The notes under the pieces: model-generated
Seen by the model: only the letters and a program-made list of their open reading frames with translations
Told to the model about the DNA's origin: nothing
The model's database searches: none
Source: Arthrobacter sp. Soil763
GTDB lineage: Bacteria; Actinomycetota; Actinomycetes; Actinomycetales; Micrococcaceae
Direction of reading: 5' to 3'
Length of the DNA: 64,000 nt
Assembly (NCBI RefSeq): GCF_001428365.1
Contig: NZ_LMSH01000001.1
Location: forward strand, 129,685-193,684
Position numbers and translations under genes: made by a program
Shown: one piece after another, positions 42,712-51,406 of the stretch
Layout: every line of letters starts with the position of its first letter
Numbering within the stretch: the stretch's first letter is position 1

Positions 42712-42799
42712 GGCCCCTCATGTGGCGTCATCCTGTTGAACTCCCCCAGGACCGGAAGGTAGCAAGGGTAAATGGGCTCTGGCGGGTGCATGGGGGGTC
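42712..42799 (+). ncRNA. ffs: signal recognition particle RNA, small bacterial (4.5S) type
   Basis: The apical domain is unmistakable: CAGGACCGGAAGGTAGCAAG with the GGAA tetraloop and the asymmetric AGCA loop bound by Ffh. The ends GGCCCCTCATG and CATGGGGGGTC pair to close the single long hairpin. A short U-run (TCTTTTA) follows. It forms the SRP with Ffh for membrane-protein targeting. It sits directly before dnaX, as in many actinobacteria and other bacteria. Confidence 0.95.
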
Positions 42800-42820
42800 T
42801 TTTATGTCTGTGCCGATTGG

Positions 42821-42832
42821 TAGGGTTTAGCT
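42821..42832 (+). promoter_or_regulatory. -10 box TAGGGT, probable leaderless start of dnaX
   Basis: TAGGGT at 42821-42826 ends 6 nt before the GTG at 42833, and it lies right after the ffs terminator, so dnaX would have its own leaderless transcript. Confidence 0.5.
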
Positions 42833-45800
42833 GTGACTGTTACAACCGCTCTTTACCGTAGATACCGCCCCGATTCGTTCGCGGACGTTATCGGACAGGA
42901 GCACGTCACCGAGCCGCTCATGACGGCCCTGCGGAAGAACCGCGTCAACCACGCCTACCTCTTTTCCGGACCGCGCGGCTGCGGCAAAACCACGTCGGCG
43001 CGCATTCTGGCGCGCTGCCTGAACTGCGCCGAAGGCCCCACCGACACCCCCTGCGGCGTCTGCCCCAGCTGCATCGAACTGGCCCGCGGCGGCGCCGGCT
43101 CGCTCGACGTGATCGAGATCGACGCGGCCAGCCACGGCGGTGTCGACGATGCCCGTGACCTGCGCGAACGCGCCACTTACGCGCCGGTGCGTGACCGGTA
43201 CAAAATCTTCATCATCGACGAAGCCCACATGGTCACCTCGGCCGGCTTCAACGCCCTGCTCAAGATCGTCGAAGAGCCGCCGGAACACATCAAGTTCATC
43301 TTCGCCACCACGGAGCCGGACAAGGTCATCGGCACCATCCGGTCCCGGACCCACCACTACCCGTTCCGGCTGGTTCCGCCCGAGCCGCTGATGGCGTACC
43401 TTGAGCTGCTGTGCCAGCAGGAAAACGTTCCGGTCGCTCCGGGCGTGCTCTCCCTCGTGATCCGCGCCGGCGGCGGTTCGGTGCGCGATTCGCTGTCGGT
43501 CCTGGACCAGCTCATGGCCGGGGCAGGCCCGAACGGGCTGGACTACGAGCTCGCGGTGGCACTGCTCGGCTACACCCACGCCTCGCTGCTGGACGACGTC
43601 GTCGAGGCCGTTGCCGCCTCCGACGCCGCGACGGTCTTCCGCGCCGTGGACCGCGTGATCCAGACCGGCCACGACCCCCGCCGTTTCGTGGAGGACCTGC
43701 TGGAGCGGTTCCGCGACCTCATCATCGTCCAGGCCATGCCGGAGAGCGCCCAGTCGATCCTCCGGGGCATGCCGGCGGACCAGATCGCACGCCTGCAGAA
43801 CCAGGCCCACAACCTTGGCGCAGCGGAGCTGTCCCGCGCCGCGGACGTCAGCAATACCGCCCTGACGGAGATGACCGGCGCCACCTCCCCGCGGCTTCAC
43901 CTGGAGCTCCTGTGCGCCCGGATCCTGCTGCCCAGCTCCGAGCAGACCGAACGCGGCATCGCCGCCCGCATCGACCGGGTGGAGCGGCGCCTGAACTACG
44001 CCGGGAACGACGTCGGCGCCCCGGCCGCCGCCAGCCCCGCACCGTCCACCCCTCCCGCTCCCGCTCCCGCCGCCGCTGCAGCTTCGGCCCCGGACGCCGT
44101 GGCCGCCCCCGCCGCCGCTGCGGCCCCGGCCCCGAACGCCGCAGCCGCCCGGCCCGCGGAACATGGCGCAGCTCCCGCAGCGGCACCCGCCGAACAAGGG
44201 TCGCCGCAGGGCCATCAGGAACGGACCCCGATCACAGCGCCGCGGGTCAGCACGAACGACTGGCCCGTTGAAGAGGCCGGCGCCTCCAACGGCGGCTCCC
44301 GCCCGGCCGGGCAGGCCCCGAGCGCGGCCCCGCGGGCCGGCGAGGCCGAGCGTCCGCAGGCAGCAGCCCCAGCGCCGGCGGCTGCTCCCTCACCCGCGGC
44401 CACACCCGCTCCTGCGTCAGCAACCGCGCCCGCACCCGCTGCGCCGGCCAACGCCCCGGCGGCCGCCGCCCCCGCCCCTGCCGGCTCTTCCGCCGACGTC
44501 GAGGTGCTGCGCCGCGCCTGGCCCGAGATCCTGCAGGCCCTGACCAAGATCAAGCGGAGCACCTGGGCGCTCGTCGAACCCAACGCGCAGGTGGGCCACT
44601 TCGAGGGCCAGGTCCTCACGCTGTCCTTCACCACGCAGGGCCTCGCCGGTGCCTTCGGCCGCGCCGATCACGCCGAGAACCTGCGCCAGGCGATTTCCCG
44701 GACCATCGGCATCGACTGCCAGATCACCGCCGTCGCCGGCGGCGCCAGCAGCGCAGCGAGCTCTGAGCCAAACCCAAAAGCGCCTACTAGCCGGGAAGTG
44801 CCGGCCACGGCCACGTCGGCGGACGTCGCCTGGGGGCTGGCCCCGGCCCCGGCGGAGCCCGAGCACCGGCAGCCCGCCGCCGGGACCACAGATTCCCGGA
44901 ACGCATCCGGCGCTGCCGACGGCGCCGGGGTGACAGATGCGGCGCCCGGATCTCCCACCGCGGACCGGGAACGGAACCCGGCACCGGCCGCTTCCCGCGA
45001 CGTCGACCCTGCTCCCTCCGCTGCACCAGCGGCCGCCCCGGAAGTTACTTCAGTGTCCCCGCGTCCGGCAGCACCGCAGGAGAGCGCAACCCCCGACACC
45101 GCCGGGTCGTACTCCTACCCGGACGACGACTGGGGTCCGCCCCGGGATGAAGACGCTCCGCCGCTGGACGAAGAACCGCCCATGGACTGGAGCCCCTCCC
45201 ACGGCGCCCCGGTTCGGCCGGCAGCGTCCCGCGCGACCGGGCAGGCCACCCCAGCGCCCTCTCCCACACCGGATCCTTTGCGGGCTGCGCCCGGGGAAAC
45301 CGCGGGACAGGTCTCCTCGGCGACGACCCGCGACGCCGCGGGCGCCGCGGGCACCGCGGAGGACCCGTGGGCCCGTGCCGTCGAGCAGTCCCCCGGGGTC
45401 TGGACCGTCGGGACGGAACTGAACGTGGGCCGACGCGGCACCAGGCAGCCCGCGGCGGCTCCGGCGGGACGCGGCGAGGAGCCCGAGCCCCCGCACTACG
45501 AACCGGCCGCGGCCCAGATCCCGGAGCCGGTGGGCGCATTCCGCGCTGGAGCCTCATCCCAGCAGGCCGAAGCCTCCCCGGAGCCGGCCCCTCCCGGCGC
45601 GGCCAGGCTCGGGAGCCCGGAGCCGGTGCTCGTGCCGACCACCACCGGGTCCGCCGTCATCACCGCGGCGACCGCGTCCGTTACGACGACGGCCCCCGTC
45701 GGCGCCCCTCCGGCGTCCGGACGACAAAGCCTGTACCAGCGCCTGTCGAACAGCCCCGAAGCGGAGGCCGGACGCGCCAAGGCCCCGGCGCGGGCGGCGG

Positions 45801-45958
45801 TCGCGGCCACCAGTTACGAACAGGACATTCCCAGCGCCGACGACGAGACAATCGAAGAGTCGGGGGTCTTCGGCCGCGCCGCCGTCGAACGCATCCTCGG
45901 CGGAAAACTGCTCGAGGAGCGCTCCTTGGACGGAAGTCCCCTGGCGCCGCGCCTCTAG
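42833..45958 (+). CDS. dnaX: DNA polymerase III subunit gamma/tau
   Basis: A 1041-residue clamp-loader ATPase. Residues 1-370 are the standard AAA+ part: ALYRRYRPDSFADVIGQEHV, Walker A GPRGCGKT at 46-53, the zinc module Cys62, Cys65, Cys74, Cys77 and Cys80 (CLNCAEGPTDTPCGVCPSC), DEAH at 129-132, sensor I TTEPDKV. A helical collar follows to about 375. Residues about 395-560 are an extreme Ala/Pro spacer. A folded domain at about 560-640 (VLRRAWPEILQALTKIKRSTWALV) is the tau-like domain IV. The last 400 residues are again Pro/Ala/Glu-rich with DDDWGPP and DEDAPPLDEEPP. No frameshift site is evident. Length is far above the E. coli 643 residues. Confidence 0.95.
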   Translation: MTVTTALYRRYRPDSFADVIGQEHVTEPLMTALRKNRVNHAYLFSGPRGCGKTTSARILARCLNCAEGPTDTPCGVCPSCIELARGGAGSLDVIEIDAASHGGVDDARDLRERATYAPVRDRYKIFIIDEAHMVTSAGFNALLKIVEEPPEHIKFIFATTEPDKVIGTIRSRTHHYPFRLVPPEPLMAYLELLCQQENVPVAPGVLSLVIRAGGGSVRDSLSVLDQLMAGAGPNGLDYELAVALLGYTHASLLDDVVEAVAASDAATVFRAVDRVIQTGHDPRRFVEDLLERFRDLIIVQAMPESAQSILRGMPADQIARLQNQAHNLGAAELSRAADVSNTALTEMTGATSPRLHLELLCARILLPSSEQTERGIAARIDRVERRLNYAGNDVGAPAAASPAPSTPPAPAPAAAAASAPDAVAAPAAAAAPAPNAAAARPAEHGAAPAAAPAEQGSPQGHQERTPITAPRVSTNDWPVEEAGASNGGSRPAGQAPSAAPRAGEAERPQAAAPAPAAAPSPAATPAPASATAPAPAAPANAPAAAAPAPAGSSADVEVLRRAWPEILQALTKIKRSTWALVEPNAQVGHFEGQVLTLSFTTQGLAGAFGRADHAENLRQAISRTIGIDCQITAVAGGASSAASSEPNPKAPTSREVPATATSADVAWGLAPAPAEPEHRQPAAGTTDSRNASGAADGAGVTDAAPGSPTADRERNPAPAASRDVDPAPSAAPAAAPEVTSVSPRPAAPQESATPDTAGSYSYPDDDWGPPRDEDAPPLDEEPPMDWSPSHGAPVRPAASRATGQATPAPSPTPDPLRAAPGETAGQVSSATTRDAAGAAGTAEDPWARAVEQSPGVWTVGTELNVGRRGTRQPAAAPAGRGEEPEPPHYEPAAAQIPEPVGAFRAGASSQQAEASPEPAPPGAARLGSPEPVLVPTTTGSAVITAATASVTTTAPVGAPPASGRQSLYQRLSNSPEAEAGRAKAPARAAVAATSYEQDIPSADDETIEESGVFGRAAVERILGGKLLEERSLDGSPLAPRL

Positions 45959-46004
45959 CCCCCGGCGGCCCCTTGGGCCCCACCCCTAATCGAACGAGGA
46001 AATT

Positions 46005-46604
<600 letters not shown>

Positions 46605-46685
46605 CCGGCCGCCGGCGAGGTGCGACTGTTTCCTCCCCGCCGTCTGCTATTCGGTCACAATTCCACGCCGGGCCACCCGCGGCGA

Positions 46686-46691
46686 TAAACT
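46686..46691 (+). promoter_or_regulatory. -10 box TAAACT of lysC
   Basis: TAAACT lies 85 nt before the lysC start in the 172-bp gap after recR. GAGGG at about 46763 is the ribosome-binding site. No -35 box stands out. Confidence 0.35.
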
Positions 46692-46776
46692 TGGACCAGA
46701 AGCCGCCGTCGCGCCGATTGGCCGCGCCGTTTGAATGCTTCGCCCAGAACCCCGATGATCCAGTGAGGGTGCCCGC

Positions 46777-48135
46777 ATGAGTTTGCCCACCACCGAAGTC
46801 CACCCCGGACCGCAGCCGCAGGTGCTGCCCGCGGAGCCTGCCGTCACGAAGCACCTGGTTGTGAAGAAGTTCGGCGGATCCTCTGTGGCCGACGCGGAGG
46901 GGATTAAGCGGGTCGCCCGGCGGGTCGTGGACGCCCACAACGCCGGCGACGAGGTCGTCGTCGCGGTCTCCGCCATGGGCGACACCACGGACGAGCTGCT
47001 CGACCTGGCCGCCCAGGTGACCGACTCCGCACCGGCCCGGGAGATGGACATGCTCCTCTCCGCCGGTGAGCGCATCTCCATGGCGCTACTCGCGATGGCG
47101 ATCAACAAGTACGGCGCCTCCGCCCAGTCCTTCACCGGGTCGCAGGCCGGGATGATCACCGACGGCATCCACGGCAAGGCCCGGATCATCGACGTCGACC
47201 CCCACCGGATCCGCACGGCCCTGGACAAGGGACACATCGCGATTGTGGCCGGTTTCCAGGGCATGAGCCGGACCACCAACGAAATCACCACCTTGGGCCG
47301 GGGAGGCTCGGACACGACGGCGGTGGCGTTGGCCGCGGCCCTCAACGCCGACGTCTGCGAGATCTTCACCGACGTCGACGGCATCTACACCGCCGACCCC
47401 CGCGTGGTGCCGTCCGCCCGCAAGATCGACAGCATCTCCAGCGAGGAGATGCTCGAACTCGCGGCTTCCGGGGCCAAGATCCTGCACCTGCGCTGCGTGG
47501 AGTACGCCCGCCGCTTCGGCGTGCCGCTGCACGTCCGGTCCTCATTCAGCCAGCACGAAGGCACCTGGGTCCTGCCCAGCGCCGACGACAAGATCACGAT
47601 TCAAGAGGGAGTTGCCTTGGAGCAGCCAATCATCTCCGGCGTTGCACACGACCGTTCCGAAGCCAAGGTCACCGTCGTCGGCGTCCCGGACATTCCCGGC
47701 AAGGCCGCGGCGATCTTCCAGGTCATCGCCGATGCCCACTCCAACATCGACATGATCGTCCAGAACGTCTCCACCCACGGCACCGGCCGGACGGACATCT
47801 CCTTCACCCTGCCGATCGTCGAGGGCGCCGACGCGCTGGCCGCCCTCCGCGCCGCCCAGGCCGAGATCGGCTTCGAGAGCATCGAGTACAACGAGCAGAT
47901 CGGTAAGCTCTCGCTGATTGGTGCGGGTATGCGCTCCCACCCGGGTGTTTCGGCGCGCTTCTTCGCGGCGCTGTCCGAGGCCGGGATCAATATCAACATG
48001 ATCTCCACTTCCGAGATCCGCATCTCCGTGGTGACCCACGCCGACCTGCTGGACGACGCCGTACGCGCCATCCACAAGGCGTTCGATCTCGACAGCGAGG
48101 ACGAGGCGACGGTTTACGGCGGCACCGGCCGCTAG
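46777..48135 (+). CDS. lysC: aspartate kinase
   Basis: A 452-residue aspartokinase, the first enzyme of Lys, Thr, Met and diaminopimelate synthesis. The catalytic domain opens with [12 protein letters not shown], has [37 protein letters not shown] and [13 protein letters not shown]. The two C-terminal ACT domains start at about residue 285 ([27 protein letters not shown]) and carry the allosteric Lys/Thr site. Relative to the 421-residue Corynebacterium enzyme there is an N-terminal extension of about 25 residues before the first strand. An internal start for the beta subunit, usual in this group, may exist near residue 230. asd is not next door within the window; a strong terminator follows. 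Confidence 0.96.
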   Translation: MSLPTTEVHPGPQPQVLPAEPAVTKHLVVKKFGGSSVADAEGIKRVARRVVDAHNAGDEVVVAVSAMGDTTDELLDLAAQVTDSAPAREMDMLLSAGERISMALLAMAINKYGASAQSFTGSQAGMITDGIHGKARIIDVDPHRIRTALDKGHIAIVAGFQGMSRTTNEITTLGRGGSDTTAVALAAALNADVCEIFTDVDGIYTADPRVVPSARKIDSISSEEMLELAASGAKILHLRCVEYARRFGVPLHVRSSFSQHEGTWVLPSADDKITIQEGVALEQPIISGVAHDRSEAKVTVVGVPDIPGKAAAIFQVIADAHSNIDMIVQNVSTHGTGRTDISFTLPIVEGADALAALRAAQAEIGFESIEYNEQIGKLSLIGAGMRSHPGVSARFFAALSEAGININMISTSEIRISVVTHADLLDDAVRAIHKAFDLDSEDEATVYGGTGR

Positions 48136-48164
48136 CGGCGGGCCCGCGGGCGACCCGCGGGCAT

Positions 48165-48201
48165 GCGAAAAGGAAGCGGCAGTTTGCCGCTCCCTTTTCG
48201 C
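48165..48201. terminator. bidirectional stem-loop terminator after lysC
   Basis: GCGAAAAGGAAGCGGCA (48165-48181) pairs with TGCCGCTCCCTTTTCGC (48185-48201) with one mismatch, giving A- and T-runs on both sides. A second hairpin, GCCCGCGGG/CCCGCGGGC, lies just upstream (48142-48162). Confidence 0.85.
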
Positions 48202-48229
48202 GTATCAGAGGGCCTGACTCGCCGGAGCC

Positions 48230-48463
48230 TCAGACCTGTTCCTTGGGGAGGTCCTCCCGGCGGACGGCGTAGTGGTGCCCTTCCGAATCGGTCTCCACTT
48301 CGAACCCGGCGAGATCGGTCTCCGAGGCCTGCTCGAAGTCGTCATGCCGGTGCACGACCGGCGCGGAGTAGTCACCGCGCGAGGCAGGGCCGAAAAGGAA
48401 CCGCACCCAGGCCGACGGGTGCAGGTGCCGGCGCAGTGCAGCCTTCCTCAGTGCATATGCCAT
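48230..48463 (-). CDS. small protein with FGPASR motif, paralogue of the next
   Basis: A 77-residue basic-then-acidic protein (MAYALRKAALRRHLHPSAW at the start). ATG 48463 is chosen with GAGAGGG upstream; GTG 48472 would add three residues. It has FLFGPASR near residue 22 and ends in a block DSEGHHYAVRREDL. The neighbouring gene shows the same plan (IFGPASR, then DGSTYVVPRDP), so the two are probably distant paralogues. There is no signal peptide or membrane helix. Function unknown. It runs leftward, convergent with lysC, and is followed by the second paralogue's stop 118 bp upstream, so they may share transcription. Confidence 0.6.
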   Translation of the reverse strand: MAYALRKAALRRHLHPSAWVRFLFGPASRGDYSAPVVHRHDDFEQASETDLAGFEVETDSEGHHYAVRREDLPKEQV

Positions 48464-48580
48464 GTTTCCCACCCCCTCTCCTGCTGGCAGGAAAAGCGGA
48501 ACAGCAGTGGCGCGGGGCGCCAGTCCCCTTATTTTACGCCCGACGCCGGCAAAAGGCGCCGTACGCGGGCGGCCGGCAGC

Positions 48581-48805
48581 TTAGCGCAGCGACTTGTCCG
48601 AGGGGTCCCGTGGAACGACGTAGGTGCTGCCGTCGGGGCGGTGCAGGGTTTCCCACTGCTGGGTTTCGGCCTGCCGCTGGGCCAGCAGTTCACGGTTCTG
48701 CGCCGTCATCTCGTGGCCGATCGAGGTGCGGCTGGCGGGGCCGAAAATGGCTCGAAGCTTACCGGTCCTCCGCATGAACCTTTCGGTGGCGCTTTCCCTG
48801 GCCAT
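48581..48805 (-). CDS. small protein with FGPASR motif
   Basis: A 74-residue protein of unknown function: MARESATERFMRRTGKLR, AIFGPASRTSIGHEM, and a C-terminal WETLHRPDGSTYVVPRDP. The order basic helix, FGPASR, linker, aromatic/acidic block, DG-x-x-Y-V-V matches the 77-residue neighbour. It is divergent from an OhrR-like regulator with a 76-bp gap that contains a 12-bp palindrome, so it may be under that regulator's control. Real coding is supported by GGAGAGGG a few bases before ATG and by the paralogue. Confidence 0.62.
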   Translation of the reverse strand: MARESATERFMRRTGKLRAIFGPASRTSIGHEMTAQNRELLAQRQAETQQWETLHRPDGSTYVVPRDPSDKSLR

Positions 48806-48842
48806 GGCTACCCTCTCCTCGTATCGGATGCACCATCAGTGT

Positions 48843-48881
48843 ACGCTAATAATTAGTGCACTAACTATTTGAAGGAAGCCT
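48843..48881. promoter_or_regulatory. palindromic operator between the small gene and the MarR gene
   Basis: TTAGTGCACTAA (48853-48864) is a perfect 12-bp palindrome, and CTAATAATTAG (48846-48856) overlaps it. The A/T-rich patch is unusual here and lies directly before AAGGAAG, the ribosome-binding site of the regulator. MarR/OhrR proteins bind such sites. Confidence 0.6.
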
Positions 48882-49418
48882 GTGACCGAGACTGTTGCAC
48901 CACCCGTATCCGCGGACGAGGACCTCCTGCTCGAACGGCAGCTCTGCTTCGCGCTGACGGTGGCCTCCCGCAGCGTGGTCGGCGCCTATAAACCGGTCCT
49001 CGACACGATGGGCCTTACCCATCCGCAGTACCTCGTCATGTTGTGCCTGTGGGAGTCCAGCCCGCGTTCCGTGCGCGATATCAGTGAGGCCCTGGCCCAG
49101 GAACCGGCCACCATCTCGCCCCTGCTGCGCCGGCTCGAGGCGGCGGGCTACATCACCAGGGAGCGGGCCGCTGGCAATGAGCGCAGCCTCGCGGTCGGGC
49201 TGACGCCCGAAGGGGCCGCCCTGCGGCAGCAGGCGACGGCGGTCCCGGGCACCATGATGGCCCTGCTCGGCCTTGACCGCGAACAGGTCGCGGAACTTCA
49301 CGGAACCATGATGCGGCTGATCGCCGCCACCCGGTCCCCCGGCGCGGCACCCGGCGCGGCACCCGAGGCCGGTCACCAGGCCGGCAGCCCCGGGTCCCCG
49401 GAGGCCGTCCAGCGCTAG
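48882..49418 (+). CDS. MarR-family regulator, OhrR-like
   Basis: A 178-residue winged-helix regulator. The N-terminal ERQLCFALTVASRSVVGAYK with Cys22 followed by THPQYLVMLCLWESS is the signature of OhrR, whose reactive cysteine senses organic hydroperoxides. The DNA-binding part is VRDISEALAQEPATISPLLRRLEAAGYI with the wing RERAAGNERSL. The start is GTG 48882 with AAGGAAG upstream. No ohr gene is adjacent; the divergent partner is a small protein of unknown function. The C-terminal 30 residues are Ala/Pro/Gly-rich and probably disordered. A peroxide-sensing role is inferred from the cysteine context. Confidence 0.85.
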   Translation: MTETVAPPVSADEDLLLERQLCFALTVASRSVVGAYKPVLDTMGLTHPQYLVMLCLWESSPRSVRDISEALAQEPATISPLLRRLEAAGYITRERAAGNERSLAVGLTPEGAALRQQATAVPGTMMALLGLDREQVAELHGTMMRLIAATRSPGAAPGAAPEAGHQAGSPGSPEAVQR

Positions 49419-49421
49419 AAT
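49416..49421 (+). promoter_or_regulatory. -10 box TAGAAT of the SSI-like lipoprotein operon
   Basis: TAGAAT overlaps the TAG stop of the regulator gene and lies 24 nt before the ATG at 49446; GAGGAGG serves as ribosome-binding site. Confidence 0.45.
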
Positions 49422-49445
49422 GGGGCTGATACCGAGGAGGCGTCC

Positions 49446-49958
49446 ATGCGCAAAAACCTGATCCCCGCCGCGCTCGTCCTGATGCTGGCTGCCGGGCTCG
49501 CTGCCTGCGCGCCGGGCGGTGGTTCCGGCCCCGGATCCCCGACCGCGGCCACTTCCTCCGCCACCGCTTCCAGCGGCCCCGCGTCTCCCGGGGGTTCCCC
49601 GACGGCCGTCCCGGGGCAGGGTGATGCCGAGCTCGCGGTACTGTTCAAGGCCTCAGCGGAGGCGAAGGCGGTCAGCTATACCCTTCGGTGCCGCGGCGGC
49701 GAGGCCGCGGCCGGGAGCAAGCACCCAACGGCCGCCGCGGCGTGCGCCGCGCTGAAACAGGATCCGGCGATCCTGACTCCCGGACCCCGCCCCACGGACC
49801 GGGCCTGCACGCAGCAGTACGGCGGCCCGCAGACGGCCACGGTCACGGGAACGGTGGACGGCAAGACCGTGAAATCGGAGTTCAGCCGGACCGACGGCTG
49901 CGAGATTGAGTTCTGGAACGCGGCCAAGGATGTCCTGGGATCCAGCGGTGGAGCCTAA
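49446..49958 (+). CDS. lipoprotein with subtilisin-inhibitor-like (SSI) domain
   Basis: A 170-residue exported lipoprotein. The signal peptide ends in the lipobox LAAC with Cys21, followed by a Gly/Ser/Pro-rich linker to about residue 60. Residues about 65-165 follow the Streptomyces subtilisin inhibitor fold: YTLRCRGG, PTAAAACAAL, then ACTQQYGGPQTATVTGT, SEFSRTDGCEIEFWN. The four cysteines are placed as in SSI, where they form two disulfides. By position the P1 residue would be Gln (C-T-Q-Q-Y), where SSI has Met. A protease-inhibitor role is inferred; SSI-like domains of unknown role also exist. It is first of three overlapping genes, and a subtilase gene is convergent 1.4 kb downstream. Confidence 0.8.
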   Translation: MRKNLIPAALVLMLAAGLAACAPGGGSGPGSPTAATSSATASSGPASPGGSPTAVPGQGDAELAVLFKASAEAKAVSYTLRCRGGEAAAGSKHPTAAAACAALKQDPAILTPGPRPTDRACTQQYGGPQTATVTGTVDGKTVKSEFSRTDGCEIEFWNAAKDVLGSSGGA

Positions 49959-50910
49959 GCTGCAGCATCTTCCCCAGGACAGCTGGCAGGCCCGTGAAGC
50001 CGCGCACCAGCAACGCGTCCGGACCTACGCCGACCCCTACCTTGCCCGCAGGTCGGCCGGCCAGAAGCACCCGGTGGAAGACTTCCTCTTCACCTACTAC
50101 ACCCAGAAGCCCGGCCAGCTGCTCCGGTGGCATCCCGGCGTCGGCACCGTCCTGTCGGGGCCGGCGGCCGCGGAGCGGGCCGGCTGGAAGTACTACCGGA
50201 CCGCCGACGCCGGCGAACGGGACGCGGCGGGGCTGGCGCCGGACACCGCGGCGGTGACAGTCGACGTCGAACGCTTCGTCACCGAGCGGCGCGACGCCGT
50301 GCAGTTTGCCGGCATCATCCTGGCCGGAACCGCCGCCCGGCCGGCGCAGTTCGGCTGTTTCGGCCTGCACGAGTGGGCCATGGTCTACCGGCAGGACAAG
50401 TTCGAGCTGCGGCACGAATACCTCACCCTGCGGCTCGGCGCCGAGCAGACGGACCGGGTGGTCGAGGACAACCGGATCCGCTGCTCGCACTTCGACGCCT
50501 TCCGGTTCTACACCCCGGACGCGGCACCGCTGAACGCCCTGCAGCCCAGCCGGGAAAACCAGCGGGCAATGGAACAGCCCGGGTGCCTGCACGCCAACAT
50601 GGACCTGTACAAATGGGCGTACAAGCTCGCGCCGGCACTGCCCAGCGAGCTGGTGATGGACTGCTTCGAGCTCTCCTGGCGGATCCGTGCCATGGACATG
50701 CAGGCGTCCCCCTACGAGCTGAACGAGTGGGGCTATCCGCCGATCCGGATCGAGACGCCGGACGGCAAGGCCGAATATGTCGAACAGCAGCGGACCTTCG
50801 CGGCCGCTGCCCAGGAACTCCGCCACCGGCTGTTGAAGCAGCTTTCGCCGCTGCTGGACGCCGCCGCCGGCGTCCTCCCGCTGACCGCCGCCCAGGAAGG
50901 AAGCCCATGA
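49948..50910 (+). CDS. 3-methyladenine DNA glycosylase-annotated family protein
   Basis: A protein of about 320 residues of an actinobacterial family that databases call 3-methyladenine DNA glycosylase. It matches in SWQAREAAHQQRVRTYADPY, HPVEDFLFTYYTQKPGQLLRWHPG, GCFGLHEWAMVYRQD and CSHFDAFRFYTP. The helix-hairpin-helix and Asp of AlkA/Tag are not visible, so the enzymatic name rests on annotation tradition. GTG 49948 is chosen with GGGA 7 nt upstream; ATG 49930 is possible. It overlaps the lipoprotein gene by 11 bp and the next gene by 4 bp (ATGA), so it is tightly coupled to two SSI-like genes, a context that does not obviously fit DNA repair. Confidence 0.72.
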   Translation: MEPKLQHLPQDSWQAREAAHQQRVRTYADPYLARRSAGQKHPVEDFLFTYYTQKPGQLLRWHPGVGTVLSGPAAAERAGWKYYRTADAGERDAAGLAPDTAAVTVDVERFVTERRDAVQFAGIILAGTAARPAQFGCFGLHEWAMVYRQDKFELRHEYLTLRLGAEQTDRVVEDNRIRCSHFDAFRFYTPDAAPLNALQPSRENQRAMEQPGCLHANMDLYKWAYKLAPALPSELVMDCFELSWRIRAMDMQASPYELNEWGYPPIRIETPDGKAEYVEQQRTFAAAAQELRHRLLKQLSPLLDAAAGVLPLTAAQEGSP

Positions 50911-51281
50911 CCGACGCCACCGGGACCGCGCACGACGTTGACCTCACCATCCGCCTGACGGAAGCCCCCGGGGCCCCCGAATACAGCTTCCGGCTGGTCG
51001 CCGACGGCGGGATGCCCGCGGAGGCGTCCACGCTGCCGGATCCCGCCGCCGCGCTGGCGGCGCTCCGGGAGCACGGCGAGGAGGTGTTCTTTCCGCAGCC
51101 GGGGCCGCCCCGCTTGTGCACGCAGCAGTACGGCGGCCCGCAGGTGGCGGTGGTCACCGGACGTTATCTGGGCCGTTCCGTGCACTGCGAGTTCAGCCGC
51201 ACCGACGGCTGCGAAATCGCCCGCTGGCGCGCCATGGCCCCGCTGCTGGGCGGCACGGCCGGAGGGACCGGGGCCAGCTGA
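50907..51281 (+). CDS. second SSI-like protein, without signal peptide
   Basis: A 124-residue protein whose C-terminal half repeats the lipoprotein almost word for word: LCTQQYGGPQVAVVTGR, then EFSRTDGCEIARW. The N-terminal half keeps the fold plan (LTIRLTEAPGAPEYSFRLV, DPAAALAALRE) but has lost the first cysteine pair, and there is no signal peptide, so it should be cytoplasmic. Three cysteines remain. The start ATG at 50907 overlaps the glycosylase-family stop. An intracellular SSI-like protein would be unusual; it may inhibit a cytoplasmic serine protease or have a non-inhibitory role. It is the last gene of the operon, before a strong terminator. Confidence 0.78.
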   Translation: MTDATGTAHDVDLTIRLTEAPGAPEYSFRLVADGGMPAEASTLPDPAAALAALREHGEEVFFPQPGPPRLCTQQYGGPQVAVVTGRYLGRSVHCEFSRTDGCEIARWRAMAPLLGGTAGGTGAS

Positions 51282-51346
51282 GCCCTGCCGGGGACGGCGG
51301 ACGCACGCCGCACGCCGCAGCAGGCGGAAAACGTAGCAGGCGCACG

Positions 51347-51391
51347 AAACGGCAATGGCCGGCGGGATGAACCGCCGGCCATTGCCGTTTT
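51347..51391. terminator. bidirectional intrinsic terminator
   Basis: AAACGGCAATGGCCGGCGG (51347-51365) and its exact complement (51372-51390) form a 19-bp stem with loop GATGAA and a T-run on each strand. It separates the convergent SSI-like and subtilase genes. Confidence 0.95.
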
Positions 51392-51406
51392 CGAATGCGC
51401 TACCGC

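Noticed and set aside
42833..45958. Programmed frameshift in dnaX giving gamma and tau forms.
   Set aside because: No A-rich slippery heptamer followed by a stem is present in this GC-rich gene.
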